64,000 nt of DNA from Chryseobacterium sp. W4I1 (GCF_030816115.1 NZ_JAUSXQ010000001.1:620001-684000), one strand, 5' to 3'; shown: positions 1-7,667, numbered from the stretch's first letter. The notes: generated by a model from the sequence alone, not told the origin. Translations and numbers: made by a program.

Positions 1-690
1 ATAATCGTCCTGATTTATCTTTAAAGCTTCTCCGGTCTTTTGGTTTTTAAGTGAATAAAAAGTTTTGTATTCAGAAGGGTTTTTATTAATTTTTTCCTTC
101 TCAGCCTTTATGTTGGTTCCAATTTTATAGTCACGGAAATCAATCAGTGGCTCGTGCATAATTCCCTGAGCCATAATGTAAATCATAATCACAGAGAACA
201 GTCCTAAGACAGCATATCTTAGCTTGCCGGAAGATTTTTTAACATCAAATCCATAATCATCTTTTTTACGGAACTCTTTTCTATAGAGAATAAACAAAAT
301 GATGAGGCCAATAAGAAGTACAATATCTTTAATAAAGCTCTGCCACGGCGTAAATTTCACCGCATCTCCAAAACATCCGCAGTCCGTTACCACATTGAAA
401 TAAGCAGAATAAAAAGTAAGGAATCCAAAAAAGATACAAAGGGCAATTAACGCTGAAAGAGTAAATTTAAGCTTCAGTTTTAAGAGCAGCATAAATCCTA
501 AGAAAAGCTCCAGTACGACTACAATAATCGAAAACAGAAGCGCAAATTTTTCCAGGAACGGCATATTGAAAACCGGGGGGGCAAAATATTCCTCCATTTT
601 GAAAGAAAACCCTACCAGATCCACAGCCTTTACAAAGCCTGAAAGAATAAAGATAACAGCAATAATAAAGCGTAATAAACCTTTGATCAT
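1..690 (-). CDS. DoxX/MauE-like multi-pass membrane protein (BT_3928-type), cut by the window edge
   Basis: The ATG lies at 690-688 and 230 codons are visible; the frame is still open at base 1, so the C-terminus is missing. Hydrophobic segments lie at about residues 4-22, 49-70, 77-95, 120-136 and 159-174, which predicts an inner-membrane protein. A TDCGCFGD motif at residues 102-109 resembles the paired cysteines of MauE/DoxX-like proteins, a group linked to quinone or thiol redox work, but the substrate is unknown. It starts 6 bases after the stop of the DUF1599 gene, so the two are probably co-transcribed. The family name rests on recognition of the overall pattern rather than on an alignment. 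Confidence 0.72.
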   Translation of the reverse strand, partial: MIKGLLRFIIAVIFILSGFVKAVDLVGFSFKMEEYFAPPVFNMPFLEKFALLFSIIVVVLELFLGFMLLLKLKLKFTLSALIALCIFFGFLTFYSAYFNVVTDCGCFGDAVKFTPWQSFIKDIVLLIGLIILFILYRKEFRKKDDYGFDVKKSSGKLRYAVLGLFSVIMIYIMAQGIMHEPLIDFRDYKIGTNIKAEKEKINKNPSEYKTFYSLKNQKTGEALKINQDDY

Positions 691-696
691 ATGAAT

Positions 697-1260
697 TTAT
701 TTTTGAGTTTCGGAAGTATTTTCTTTTTCAGAGAACTTAATCAGGCAGAAAACAGCATAGTTCAGCATATCGAAATAGTTCGCATCCAGACCTTCAGAAA
801 CAATGGTTTTTCCCTGGTTGTCTTCAATTTGTTTCGTTCTCAGTACTTTTTGGTAAATTAGATCAGTGATGGAAGAAATTCTCATATCCCTCCATGCTTC
901 ACCGTAATCGTGGTTTTTTCTTTCCATCAATGCTTGGGCTTCAGCAGAATACTGATCATAAAGGCTTAGAATTTCTTCCTTGTCTTCGTTAAAATCGTTA
1001 GAAAGTCCTTTTTCAAGCTGGATAAGCCCAATGATAGAGTAGTTCACGATGGCAATAAATTCACCTTCTTCACTTTCATCTACCATTTTTATATCCGTCA
1101 TCTGCAGGGTGCGAATTCTGTTCACTTTGATATAGATCTGATCTGTAATCGAACTGGGTCTCAAAACCCTCCATGCTGCCCCGTAATCCTGTAATTTTTT
1201 GCTGAAAAGATCACGGCACTCACTGATAACTTTCCCGAACTGTACTGATGTTTTTGACAT
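697..1260 (-). CDS. DUF1599 protein with an internal duplication
   Basis: A 187-residue soluble protein of the DUF1599 family (nucleotide-modification-associated domain). The sequence is two related halves: DYGAAWRVLRPSSITDQIY at 25-43 is repeated as DYGEAWRDMRISSITDLIY at 118-136, and each half ends in a NYS/NYA-containing hydrophobic helix (about 70-80 and 163-174). No biochemical role can be read from the sequence. It is the upstream member of a minus-strand pair with the DoxX-like gene, and it is divergent from folP, an arrangement I recall from other flavobacteria. A TAnnTTTG element on the minus strand (plus-strand CAAATATA, 1278-1285) sits 18 bases before the ATG and may be its -7 box. 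Confidence 0.85.
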   Translation of the reverse strand: MSKTSVQFGKVISECRDLFSKKLQDYGAAWRVLRPSSITDQIYIKVNRIRTLQMTDIKMVDESEEGEFIAIVNYSIIGLIQLEKGLSNDFNEDKEEILSLYDQYSAEAQALMERKNHDYGEAWRDMRISSITDLIYQKVLRTKQIEDNQGKTIVSEGLDANYFDMLNYAVFCLIKFSEKENTSETQK

Positions 1261-1555
1261 AAATTCTCTTAATCTCCCAAATATACGAATTAGGTTTTAG
1301 GTAGCAGGAATTGGGAATTGATTTTTGTCAGAGTTTCAGTTTTGAGAGAATCCAGAGTTTTAGTGTAAGAGAATATTAGATTGGTTATTGGTTGTCAGTT
1401 GCTGGTTCGGGCGTTTTTAAAGAAACAGGATTAAATGTTCAATATTTGAAGCTTAAAGATCCCTGCGAGAAATTATTTATATCCAAGTCTTGTTGACGTT
1501 CAACGAAAAACTAGCAGCAAACAAAACCAGCAATTCCCAATACTTAATAAAATAG
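1261..1555. other. Divergent intergenic region between DUF1599 and folP
   Basis: About 300 bases without a gene. It holds the candidate -7 box for the minus-strand gene (1278-1285) and low-complexity stretches (GAGAGAATCCAGAG around 1340, TTGGTTATTGGTTG around 1381) of the kind scattered through this window's intergenic DNA. I see no RNA gene or mobile element. Confidence 0.5.
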
Positions 1556-1563
1556 TAATTTTG
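1556..1563 (+). promoter_or_regulatory. Bacteroidota -7 element for folP
   Basis: TAATTTTG matches the consensus TAnnTTTG exactly. Transcription would then start near 1568, which makes a TTG codon at 1561 unusable as a start and favours the ATG at 1594. No clear -33 TTG is visible at the usual distance. Confidence 0.55.
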
Positions 1564-1593
1564 CAAAAAACAAATCACTTATCACTTATAAAA

Positions 1594-2481
1594 ATGCTCT
1601 CAGACTCCCAGACTCTCAAACTCTCTAATGCTCCCACCCAAAAGCCATTCCACTCTCTAAACTGCAATGGCCGTCTAGTGCAGCTGGAGACTCCAAAGAT
1701 CATGGGTATCCTTAATCTTACCCCGGATTCCTTTTCCGATGGCGGAAAGTTTAATGATGAAAAATCTGCTTTGGAACATACAGAAAAGCTAGTAAAAGAC
1801 GGTGCAGAGATCATTGATATTGGCCCGCAATCGACACGTCCCAATGCTGAATTTCTGAGCAGCCAGGAAGAAATAAAGAGAATCGGGAGTATAATTTTTC
1901 AGATCAAAAAGGAATTTCCGGAGGCACTTATATCACTCGATACTTTCTATTCAGAGACGGTGAAATTTGGCTTTAACGAAGGAATTGACATCATCAATGA
2001 TATTTCAGGCGGGCAGTACGATGAAAAAATGTTTGAAACTGCAGCTGAAACGAAGCTTCCGTATATCCTGATGCATGTGAACCCATCTTATGAGACCATG
2101 CACGATAAAATAAAGTTTGCTGACATTACACTTGAAGTCAATCGGTATTTCTCCAAAAAAAACAGTGAACTTCTTGAAAAAGGAGTAAAAGATATCATTC
2201 TTGATCCCGGCTTTGGATTTGGAAAATCGGTTGATGATCAGATGAAAATGATTACCGAAACAGAACATTTAGGCTTTGGAAGATTTCCTTTGCTCATAGG
2301 TATTTCCAGAAAATCATTTATCTATAAACCTCTTGGGAAATCAGCCCTGGATATCAAAGAAGAAACACAGAAACTTCACATGAAAGTTTTGGAGCAGGGA
2401 GCTAAAATTTTAAGAGTTCATGATGTTGCCGAAACAGCAGTAACCATCAGCGAATTTTTGCAAAAAAATAAAAAATGTTAA
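1594..2481 (+). CDS. folP: Dihydropteroate synthase
   Basis: Condenses p-aminobenzoate with 6-hydroxymethyl-dihydropterin diphosphate to give 7,8-dihydropteroate in folate synthesis. Family motifs appear in order: IMGILNLTPDSFSDGGKF near the N-terminus (pterin site), DIGPQSTRP, DISGG, ILDPGFGFGKS and LIGISRKSF. The frame is open back to a TTG at 1561, but that codon lies inside the predicted -7 box, so I take the ATG at 1594 (295 residues). The first 20 or so residues (MLSDSQTLKLSNAPTQK) come from a pyrimidine-rich low-complexity repeat and are not part of the conserved fold, which begins at about residue 24 (NCNGRLVQL). The next promoter begins 7 bases after the stop. Confidence 0.93.
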   Translation: MLSDSQTLKLSNAPTQKPFHSLNCNGRLVQLETPKIMGILNLTPDSFSDGGKFNDEKSALEHTEKLVKDGAEIIDIGPQSTRPNAEFLSSQEEIKRIGSIIFQIKKEFPEALISLDTFYSETVKFGFNEGIDIINDISGGQYDEKMFETAAETKLPYILMHVNPSYETMHDKIKFADITLEVNRYFSKKNSELLEKGVKDIILDPGFGFGKSVDDQMKMITETEHLGFGRFPLLIGISRKSFIYKPLGKSALDIKEETQKLHMKVLEQGAKILRVHDVAETAVTISEFLQKNKKC

Positions 2482-2487
2482 AAAATC

Positions 2488-2517
2488 TTGCTCAGTATTA
2501 AAAAATTAATACATTTG
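2488..2517 (+). promoter_or_regulatory. ilv operon promoter (-33 TTG, -7 TAnnTTTG)
   Basis: TTG at 2488-2490, then 19 bases, then TACATTTG at 2510-2517: an exact fit to the Bacteroidota vegetative promoter. The predicted transcription start, 4-6 bases downstream, falls on or next to the ATG of the first leader peptide (2522). Confidence 0.75.
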
Positions 2518-2521
2518 CAGT

Positions 2522-2605
2522 ATGAATTTTACGAATCAGAAAAATATTATTGTCATTTCTAATACTATTGTTGTCATTAACAACAGTAAAGAAACGGCAT
2601 TGTAA
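2522..2605 (+). CDS. ilvL1: ilv leader peptide 1 (Ile/Val-rich, attenuator)
   Basis: A 27-codon frame reading MNFTNQKNIIVISNTIVV followed by INNSKETAL and TAA. Eight of the eleven codons from residues 9 to 19 are Ile or Val (IIVI at 9-12, IVVI at 16-19). This is the signature of a regulatory leader peptide that senses charged tRNA-Ile and tRNA-Val by ribosome stalling. The last codons (GAA ACG GCA, 2591-2599) contain GAAACGGC, an exact copy of the terminator 3' arm at 2644-2651. A ribosome that reaches the stop codon would therefore cover the antiterminator strand. The ATG lies at about the predicted transcript start, so translation may begin on an essentially leaderless RNA. The symbol is my own label. 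Confidence 0.8.
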   Translation: MNFTNQKNIIVISNTIVVINNSKETAL

Positions 2606-2637
2606 AATATTTTAATTTAAATTATATAAGCCGTTTC
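2591..2637 (+). promoter_or_regulatory. Antiterminator pairing of attenuator 1
   Basis: GAAACGGC (2591-2598), inside the end of leader peptide 1, is exactly complementary to GCCGTTTC (2630-2637), the 5' arm of terminator 1. It is thus an alternative partner competing with 2644-2651. If the ribosome stalls on the Ile/Val codons, this strand is free, the alternative hairpin forms and the terminator does not. If translation finishes, the strand is masked and the terminator forms. Confidence 0.7.
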
Positions 2638-2658
2638 ATATTTGAAACGGCTTTTTTT
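2628..2658 (+). terminator. Attenuator terminator 1
   Basis: An 11-bp perfect stem AAGCCGTTTCA (2628-2638) / TGAAACGGCTT (2643-2653) with a TATT loop, followed by an uninterrupted T tract to 2658. It lies 22 bases after the stop of leader peptide 1. Confidence 0.85.
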
Positions 2659-2670
2659 ATTTCAAAAATT

Positions 2671-2727
2671 ATGTATCAGTTATTAACCGTAATTATTATC
2701 GTCATTATTATTCCCTTGCGTTTGTGA
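2671..2727 (+). CDS. ilvL2: ilv leader peptide 2 (Leu/Ile/Val-rich, attenuator)
   Basis: An 18-codon frame reading MYQLLTVIIIVIIIPLRL and TGA. Residues 7-14 are VIIIVIII, with two Leu codons at 4-5 and Leu at 16 and 18. It begins 12 bases after the T tract of terminator 1 and ends 29 bases before terminator 2. The bases around its stop codon (TGTGAGA, 2723-2729) repeat the 3' arm of terminator 2 except for the closing bases, so the mechanism inferred for leader 1 applies again. I see no good promoter between the two units. RNA polymerase must therefore read through terminator 1 to make this one. The symbol is my own label. Confidence 0.78.
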   Translation: MYQLLTVIIIVIIIPLRL

Positions 2728-2768
2728 GACGGATAGAGTATGACTATGCATATTTGAGCCCTCTCACA
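2723..2768 (+). promoter_or_regulatory. Antiterminator pairing of attenuator 2
   Basis: TGTGAGA (2723-2729), overlapping the leader 2 stop codon, is complementary to TCTCACA (2762-2768). After one C-C mismatch, GG (2731-2732) also pairs with CC (2759-2760). This competes with the terminator 2 stem in the same way as in attenuator 1, though the alternative helix is weaker. Confidence 0.6.
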
Positions 2769-2787
2769 TCGTGAGAGGGCTTTTTTT
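2757..2787 (+). terminator. Attenuator terminator 2
   Basis: An 11-bp perfect stem AGCCCTCTCAC (2757-2767) / GTGAGAGGGCT (2771-2781) with an ATC loop and a T tract to 2787. It stands 31 bases before ilvE. Confidence 0.85.
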
Positions 2788-2818
2788 ATTCCCATTTGTT
2801 AATTTTAAACCCTAAATA

Positions 2819-3691
2819 ATGTATTACAGCGACCAAACTATCGTTTATTTTAATGGAAATTTTCTTAAGGCAAAAGATGCAGGAATGAATCTTTACGGAC
2901 AGTCACTTCATTATGGCTATTCCGTCTTTGAAGGCATAAAATCCTACGGTACTACTCACGGAACCAGGATCTTTAAGGCAGAAAAACACTATGAAAGACT
3001 TAAAAGATCAGCAGAACTGATGCATATCCCATTTGATTATTCCGTCAGTAAACTCACCGATCTTACCTATCAGCTTTTAGAACAAAATGGGTTTACTGAT
3101 GCTTATATACGCCCGTTAATCACCTGTTCTCCCAATATGTCACTCTCAAAAGGGAAAGAATCTTATCTGTCTCTGCTGGCCTGGGAATGGAACAATGGAT
3201 ACCTCACAGACAAAGTGAAGGTGATGACCTCAAATTTTCAGCGCCCCAATCCTAAAGCTTTTAGAATAGAAGCTAAAGCAGGGGGACATTACGTCAACTC
3301 CATCCTTGCTTGCCAGGATGCCAGAGATAAAGGTTACGATGAAGCATTGTTACTGGATGAAAACGGGAATGTTGCCGAAAGCTCAGGCGCCAATGTTTTC
3401 TACGAAAAAGAAGGAATTTTGTATACTCCGGCACTAGGAAATATACTTCCCGGTATCACAAGACAGACCGTTTTTGAAATATGCAGTGAACTTAATATTC
3501 CCGTTCAGGAAACCTTCTTTAAACCAGAAGAAATGAGAGGAGCTGATGCTGCTTTTTTCTGTGGTACCGCAGCTGAAATTGTAGCATTGGATTCTTTGGA
3601 TGATGTTCCTTTCACCAAAAGCTGGGCAGGTACAGCAAGTGAAAAAGTACAACAGGCCTATCAGAAACTCGTAAGAGTTCTGTCGTTGTAA
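2819..3691 (+). CDS. ilvE: Branched-chain amino-acid aminotransferase
   Basis: A 290-residue fold-type IV PLP aminotransferase that carries out the last transamination to Ile, Val and Leu. The PLP lysine is predicted as K153 in EAKAGGHYVNS, as in E. coli IlvE. The downstream LDENGNVAESSGANVF and LPGITR segments and the FCGTAAEI phosphate-binding segment are all present. It is the first structural gene after the two tandem attenuators, so its expression should depend on Ile/Val supply. The ATG follows terminator 2 by about 30 bases. Length and motifs are complete. Confidence 0.95.
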   Translation: MYYSDQTIVYFNGNFLKAKDAGMNLYGQSLHYGYSVFEGIKSYGTTHGTRIFKAEKHYERLKRSAELMHIPFDYSVSKLTDLTYQLLEQNGFTDAYIRPLITCSPNMSLSKGKESYLSLLAWEWNNGYLTDKVKVMTSNFQRPNPKAFRIEAKAGGHYVNSILACQDARDKGYDEALLLDENGNVAESSGANVFYEKEGILYTPALGNILPGITRQTVFEICSELNIPVQETFFKPEEMRGADAAFFCGTAAEIVALDSLDDVPFTKSWAGTASEKVQQAYQKLVRVLSL

Positions 3692-3903
3692 ATTTATGGA
3701 GCCTAAACTGTTGGTTTTCAAATTAATAATTCTATTTCTCAAACGATTGGATATTGTAATTTTCATAAAAGTGAAAATAAAAAAGATATGACAAGCTGTA
3801 GTTTTGAACCAAAATTAAGTAAAAGCTTCGTTGATAAATTCCGAAAAAATTCAAATCTCTGACACATTGAGAAATAACAAGTACAGCAAATGCAAATAAT
3901 AGT
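3692..3903 (+). other. ilvE-ilvD gap with a possible internal promoter
   Basis: A 212-base gap inside an otherwise tightly packed operon. TAGTTTTG at 3799-3806 fits TAnnTTTG, but no TTG lies at the right distance upstream, so an internal promoter is only possible. A 24-codon frame at 3788-3862 has no recognisable content and is not rich in branched-chain residues. No terminator hairpin is seen, so read-through from ilvE is allowed. Confidence 0.35.
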
Positions 3904-5583
3904 ATGTTAAATAAATATTCAAAAACATTCACACAAAATAGAGAACAGCCAGCCGCAAAAGCAATGCTTTACGGGATAGGTTTTACTGATGAGGATATGA
4001 GTAAAGCCCAGATAGGGATTGCGAGCATGGGATATGACGGGAATACCTGCAATATGCATCTCAACGATCTTGCTAAAGTGGTAAAGAAAGGAACCTGGGA
4101 GCATGGACTTGCCGGATTGATATTCAATACAATAGGAGTAAGTGACGGGATGAGCAATGGCACAGACGGCATGCGGTATTCTCTGGTAAGCCGGGATGTT
4201 ATAGCAGACAGTATTGAAGCGATCTGTGGAGCACAGTATTATGACGGCATCATTGCACTGCCGGGATGTGATAAAAATATGCCGGGAACCATTATTGCCA
4301 TGGGAAGATTGGATAGACCTTCGATAATGGTTTATGGAGGAACCATTGCTCCCGGATGTTACAAAAACGAGCCGCTTAATATTGTTTCGGCTTTTGAAGC
4401 CTTAGGACAAAAAATTGCCGGAGAAATCTCAGAAGAAGATTTCAATGGAGTTATAAAAAACTCCTGTCCCGGAGCAGGAGCCTGTGGTGGAATGTATACT
4501 GCCAATACCATGTCTTCAGCTATTGAAGCGTTAGGAATGAGTCTTCCGTATTCATCCTCAAATCCCGCATTGAGCAGGGAAAAACAGGAAGAATGTCTTG
4601 AAGCAGGCAAATACATTAAAATATTACTGGAGAAAGATATCAAACCATCGGATATCATGACCCGTAAAGCTTTTGAAAATGCACTTCGTCTCATCGTGAT
4701 CCTTGGCGGTAGTACCAATGCCGTTCTGCATTTTATTGCGATGGCTAAAAGTGTTGGCATTTCTGTAACTCAGGATGATTTCCAGAAAATGAGTGATATC
4801 ACACCGGTATTGGCAGATCTTAAACCAAGCGGGAAATACCTGATGCAGGATTTACACGAACATGGAGGAACACCTGCAGTAATGAAATATCTATTGGAAG
4901 AAGGATTACTGCATGGTGATTGTCTTACTGTTACCGGAAAAACAGTCGCAGAAAATCTCAAAAATGTTCCCAGCCTTGATTTTTCAAAACAAAAGATCAT
5001 CAGGCCATTATCCAATCCTATCAAAGAAACAGGACATCTGAGAATACTGTATGGCAACCTGGCCGAGAAAGGAAGCGTAGCGAAGATCACCGGAAAAGAA
5101 GGCGAAAAGTTTTCAGGAAAAGCCCGAGTATTTGATGGAGAAAAAGATCTGATCAAAGGAATTCAAAACGGAAGGGTTCAGCATGGAGACGTCATTGTCA
5201 TCCGCCATGAAGGACCCAAAGGAGCTCCCGGAATGCCGGAAATGCTGAAACCTACCAGTGCCCTGATCGGAGCTGGACTTGGAGGAAGCGTAGCTTTAAT
5301 TACCGATGGAAGATTCAGTGGCGGGACCCATGGCTTTGTGGTAGGACATATTACTCCCGAAGCCTATGAGGGAGGCCTGATTGCCTTTGTGAAAGACAAT
5401 GACCTTATCGAAATAGATGCAGTAAACAACACCATACAACTGAAAGTTTCCGAAGAAGAAATTAAACAGCGGAAAAAAGGGTGGCAAAAACCAGAGCTTA
5501 AAGTAAAAAAAGGACTGCTGTATAAATATGCACTGACTGTATCATCAGCTGCTGAAGGCTGCGTAACAGACGAAATCACTTAA
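3904..5583 (+). CDS. ilvD: Dihydroxy-acid dehydratase
   Basis: A 559-residue Fe-S enzyme that dehydrates 2,3-dihydroxy-isovalerate and 2,3-dihydroxy-3-methylvalerate to the keto acids. Cluster-ligand segments are visible: PGCDKNMPG around residue 122 and [16 protein letters not shown] with cysteines at about 188 and 194. The C-terminal domain carries [14 protein letters not shown] and [15 protein letters not shown], both typical of the IlvD/Edd family. Full length for the family. The stop is 9 bases before ilvB. Confidence 0.96.
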   Translation: MLNKYSKTFTQNREQPAAKAMLYGIGFTDEDMSKAQIGIASMGYDGNTCNMHLNDLAKVVKKGTWEHGLAGLIFNTIGVSDGMSNGTDGMRYSLVSRDVIADSIEAICGAQYYDGIIALPGCDKNMPGTIIAMGRLDRPSIMVYGGTIAPGCYKNEPLNIVSAFEALGQKIAGEISEEDFNGVIKNSCPGAGACGGMYTANTMSSAIEALGMSLPYSSSNPALSREKQEECLEAGKYIKILLEKDIKPSDIMTRKAFENALRLIVILGGSTNAVLHFIAMAKSVGISVTQDDFQKMSDITPVLADLKPSGKYLMQDLHEHGGTPAVMKYLLEEGLLHGDCLTVTGKTVAENLKNVPSLDFSKQKIIRPLSNPIKETGHLRILYGNLAEKGSVAKITGKEGEKFSGKARVFDGEKDLIKGIQNGRVQHGDVIVIRHEGPKGAPGMPEMLKPTSALIGAGLGGSVALITDGRFSGGTHGFVVGHITPEAYEGGLIAFVKDNDLIEIDAVNNTIQLKVSEEEIKQRKKGWQKPELKVKKGLLYKYALTVSSAAEGCVTDEIT

Positions 5584-5592
5584 TAAAATATA

Positions 5593-7318
5593 ATGAAGAA
5601 TCTACATATATCCGCCGAAACAGAGATAAGCGGTAGCCGGATCATCCTTGAAGCATTTCTTCAGGAAGGAGTAAAAACAATTTTCGGGTATCCGGGAGGA
5701 GCTATTATTCCTATTTATGATGCCCTTTACGACTATAAAGATAAACTTGAGCATATTCTGGTCCGCCACGAGCAGGGAGCAGTGCATGCAGCACAGGGAC
5801 TTGCCAGAGTATCAGGAGAAGTAGGAGTAGTTTTGGCCACCAGCGGACCTGGCGCAACCAATCTTGTGACCGGATTGGCAGATGCCTTACTGGATAATAC
5901 CCCTATCGTATGCATCACAGGACAGGTCTTCGATCACCTTTTGGGAACGGATGCTTTTCAGGAAATAGATGTGATGAACGTGACCAGCCCCGTTACCAAA
6001 TGGAATTATCAGGTAACTGATGCTGATGAACTTTCCGAAGTATTGGCAAAAGCATTCTTTATTGCAAGATCGGGTCGTCCAGGTCCGGTACTGATAGATG
6101 TTACTAAAAATGCTCAGCTGCAAAAAGTTCTCTATAAAGGTTATCATCCTTGTGATTCTTTAAGAAGTTACAGACCCAATCCTGTTCCTGATATGGATAG
6201 TATTGAAAAAGCAGCTGTACTCATTAATGATGCAAAACGGCCGTTTATCATTGCCGGACAGGGAATTATGTTGGGAAGAGCAGAGAAAGAGTTCCTGCAG
6301 TTTGCTGAAAAGTCAGGAATTCCGGTAGCATGGACAGTTTTAGGAATGAGTACCATTCCTACAGATCATCCACAGGCTGTAGGAATGGTAGGAATGCATG
6401 GAAATTATGGACCCAATATCCTTACCAATGAATGTGATGTTCTGATTGCGGTGGGAATGCGTTTTGATGACCGTGTGACCGGGAGACTGGATCAGTATGC
6501 AAAACAGGCAAAAAATTATTCATCTGGATATTGACAAAGCAGAAATCAATAAAAATGTAAAAGTTGAGGTTCCGGTTCTTGGAAACTGCAAAGATACCTT
6601 ACCGCTTCTTACCCAGTTGATAGTACCAAGACAACATTCTGACTGGCATCAGAAGTTTAAAGACTGCCATGAAATTGAGACTCTTAAACTGATAAGCCAC
6701 GAACTCTTTCCTACTGAAGGAGAAATTACAATGGGAGAAGTAATCCGAAATCTGAACGAGATGACTCAGGGAGAAGCCGTGATTGTCAGTGATGTTGGAC
6801 AGCATCAGATGGCTACCTGCAGATACTCGGAGTTTAAACATAACAGAAGCAATATAACAAGCGGTGGACTGGGCACGATGGGATTTTGTCTTCCTGCTGC
6901 CATAGGGGCTGCTTATGGGACCGACCGTCCTGTTGTTGCGGTAATGGGAGATGGTGGTGCTCAGATGAACATTCAGGAGCTGGGAACATTGATGCAGTAT
7001 CAGCCGGACATCAAGATTTTGATCCTTAATAATTGCTACCTGGGAATGGTAAGGCAGTGGCAGGAATTGTTTCATGAAGAACGGTATTCTTCGGTAGATA
7101 TTCAGAGTCCGGATTTTGTACAGGTTGCCAAAGGATACAGTATTCCGGGAAGAAAGATTGTACAGAGAGAAGAACTGGAAGCTGGTCTCAGTGAAATGCT
7201 TCATTATAAAGGGGCTTTCCTTCTGGAAGTGATGACGGGAAAAGAACACAATGTATTTCCAATGATTCCTCAAGGGAAAAGTGTTTCAGAAATCGTATTG
7301 ACGCATAATAAAGTTTAA
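5593..7318 (+). CDS. ilvB: Acetolactate synthase large subunit, with an apparent +1 frameshift
   Basis: A TPP-dependent enzyme that makes acetolactate and acetohydroxybutyrate. The N-terminal part (from 5593) has GYPGGAIIPIYDAL and the catalytic-Glu segment VRHEQGAVHAAQG. The C-terminal part has the TPP/Mg segment GDGGAQMNIQELG and NNCYLGMVRQWQ. The frame breaks at an A6 run (6510-6515). Before it the protein reads RLDQYAKQAK; after it, in the +1 frame, it continues as IIHLDIDKAEINKNV. The family sequence is recovered exactly if one A is removed, giving 574 residues, the normal length. The flanking genes ilvD and ilvN are intact. I treat it as one gene with a probable sequencing insertion; a real inactivating mutation cannot be excluded. 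Confidence 0.88.
6510..6515 (+). other. Frameshift site in ilvB (A6, five expected)
   Basis: GCA AAA AAT TAT is read in frame and leads to a TGA at 6532-6534. Removing one A gives GCA AAA ATT ATT CAT CTG, which restores AKIIHL and the rest of the enzyme. Confidence 0.85.
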
Positions 7319-7335
7319 AATAAAAATAGGTAAAA

Positions 7336-7617
7336 ATGAAATCAGAAAATAAAGAATATACCATCACGGCTTATACAGAAGATTATTTAGGTCTCATTGG
7401 CCGGATTAACGCTATTTTTTCAAGAAGACGAATTTCTATTGTCAATTTAAATGTAGGTCCGTCCGAAATGGAAAGAGTTAAAAAATTTGTGATCATCGTC
7501 AGAGAAACGGAAGAATCTGTGCAAAAGATCACCAGGCAGATGGAAAAACAGGTAGATGTCCTGGAAGTTCATTATCATAAAAATCCATGCCTCACCGCAG
7601 TATTGCATGCGAGCTGA
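7336..7617 (+). CDS. ilvN: Acetolactate synthase small (regulatory) subunit, ACT domain only
   Basis: A 93-residue protein with one ACT domain (ITAYTEDYLGLIGRINAIF, then RRRISIVNLNVG). ACT domains bind the end-product amino acid, usually valine, and tune the catalytic subunit. It is about the size of the E. coli IlvN/IlvM subunits and lacks the C-terminal domain of the longer 160-200-residue type. It sits 17 bases after ilvB and 50 bases before ilvC, so it is clearly in the operon. Confidence 0.9.
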   Translation: MKSENKEYTITAYTEDYLGLIGRINAIFSRRRISIVNLNVGPSEMERVKKFVIIVRETEESVQKITRQMEKQVDVLEVHYHKNPCLTAVLHAS

Positions 7618-7667
7618 TGTTAAATGAAATCAAAAATAATAAATAACAATAAATAAAAAATCAAAAA

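Noticed and set aside
1561..1593. TTG at 1561 as the folP start
   Set aside because: The codon overlaps the predicted -7 promoter element, so it would not be transcribed.
2749..2756. CATATTTG as a second promoter directly in front of ilvE
   Set aside because: One base off the consensus, wrong spacing (24 bases) to the nearest TTG, and transcription would begin inside terminator 2.
3788..3862. A 24-codon frame in the ilvE-ilvD gap as a third leader peptide
   Set aside because: It has no run of Ile, Val or Leu codons and is not followed by a terminator.
6507..6534. Programmed -1 frameshifting at A-AAA-AAT in ilvB
   Set aside because: The continuation needs +1 (or -2), not -1, and the same +1 pattern in alaS and dnaE points to homopolymer over-calls.
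6599..7273. A 224-codon open frame antisense to ilvB
   Set aside because: It is the shadow of a strongly conserved coding frame and has no protein family features or promoter.
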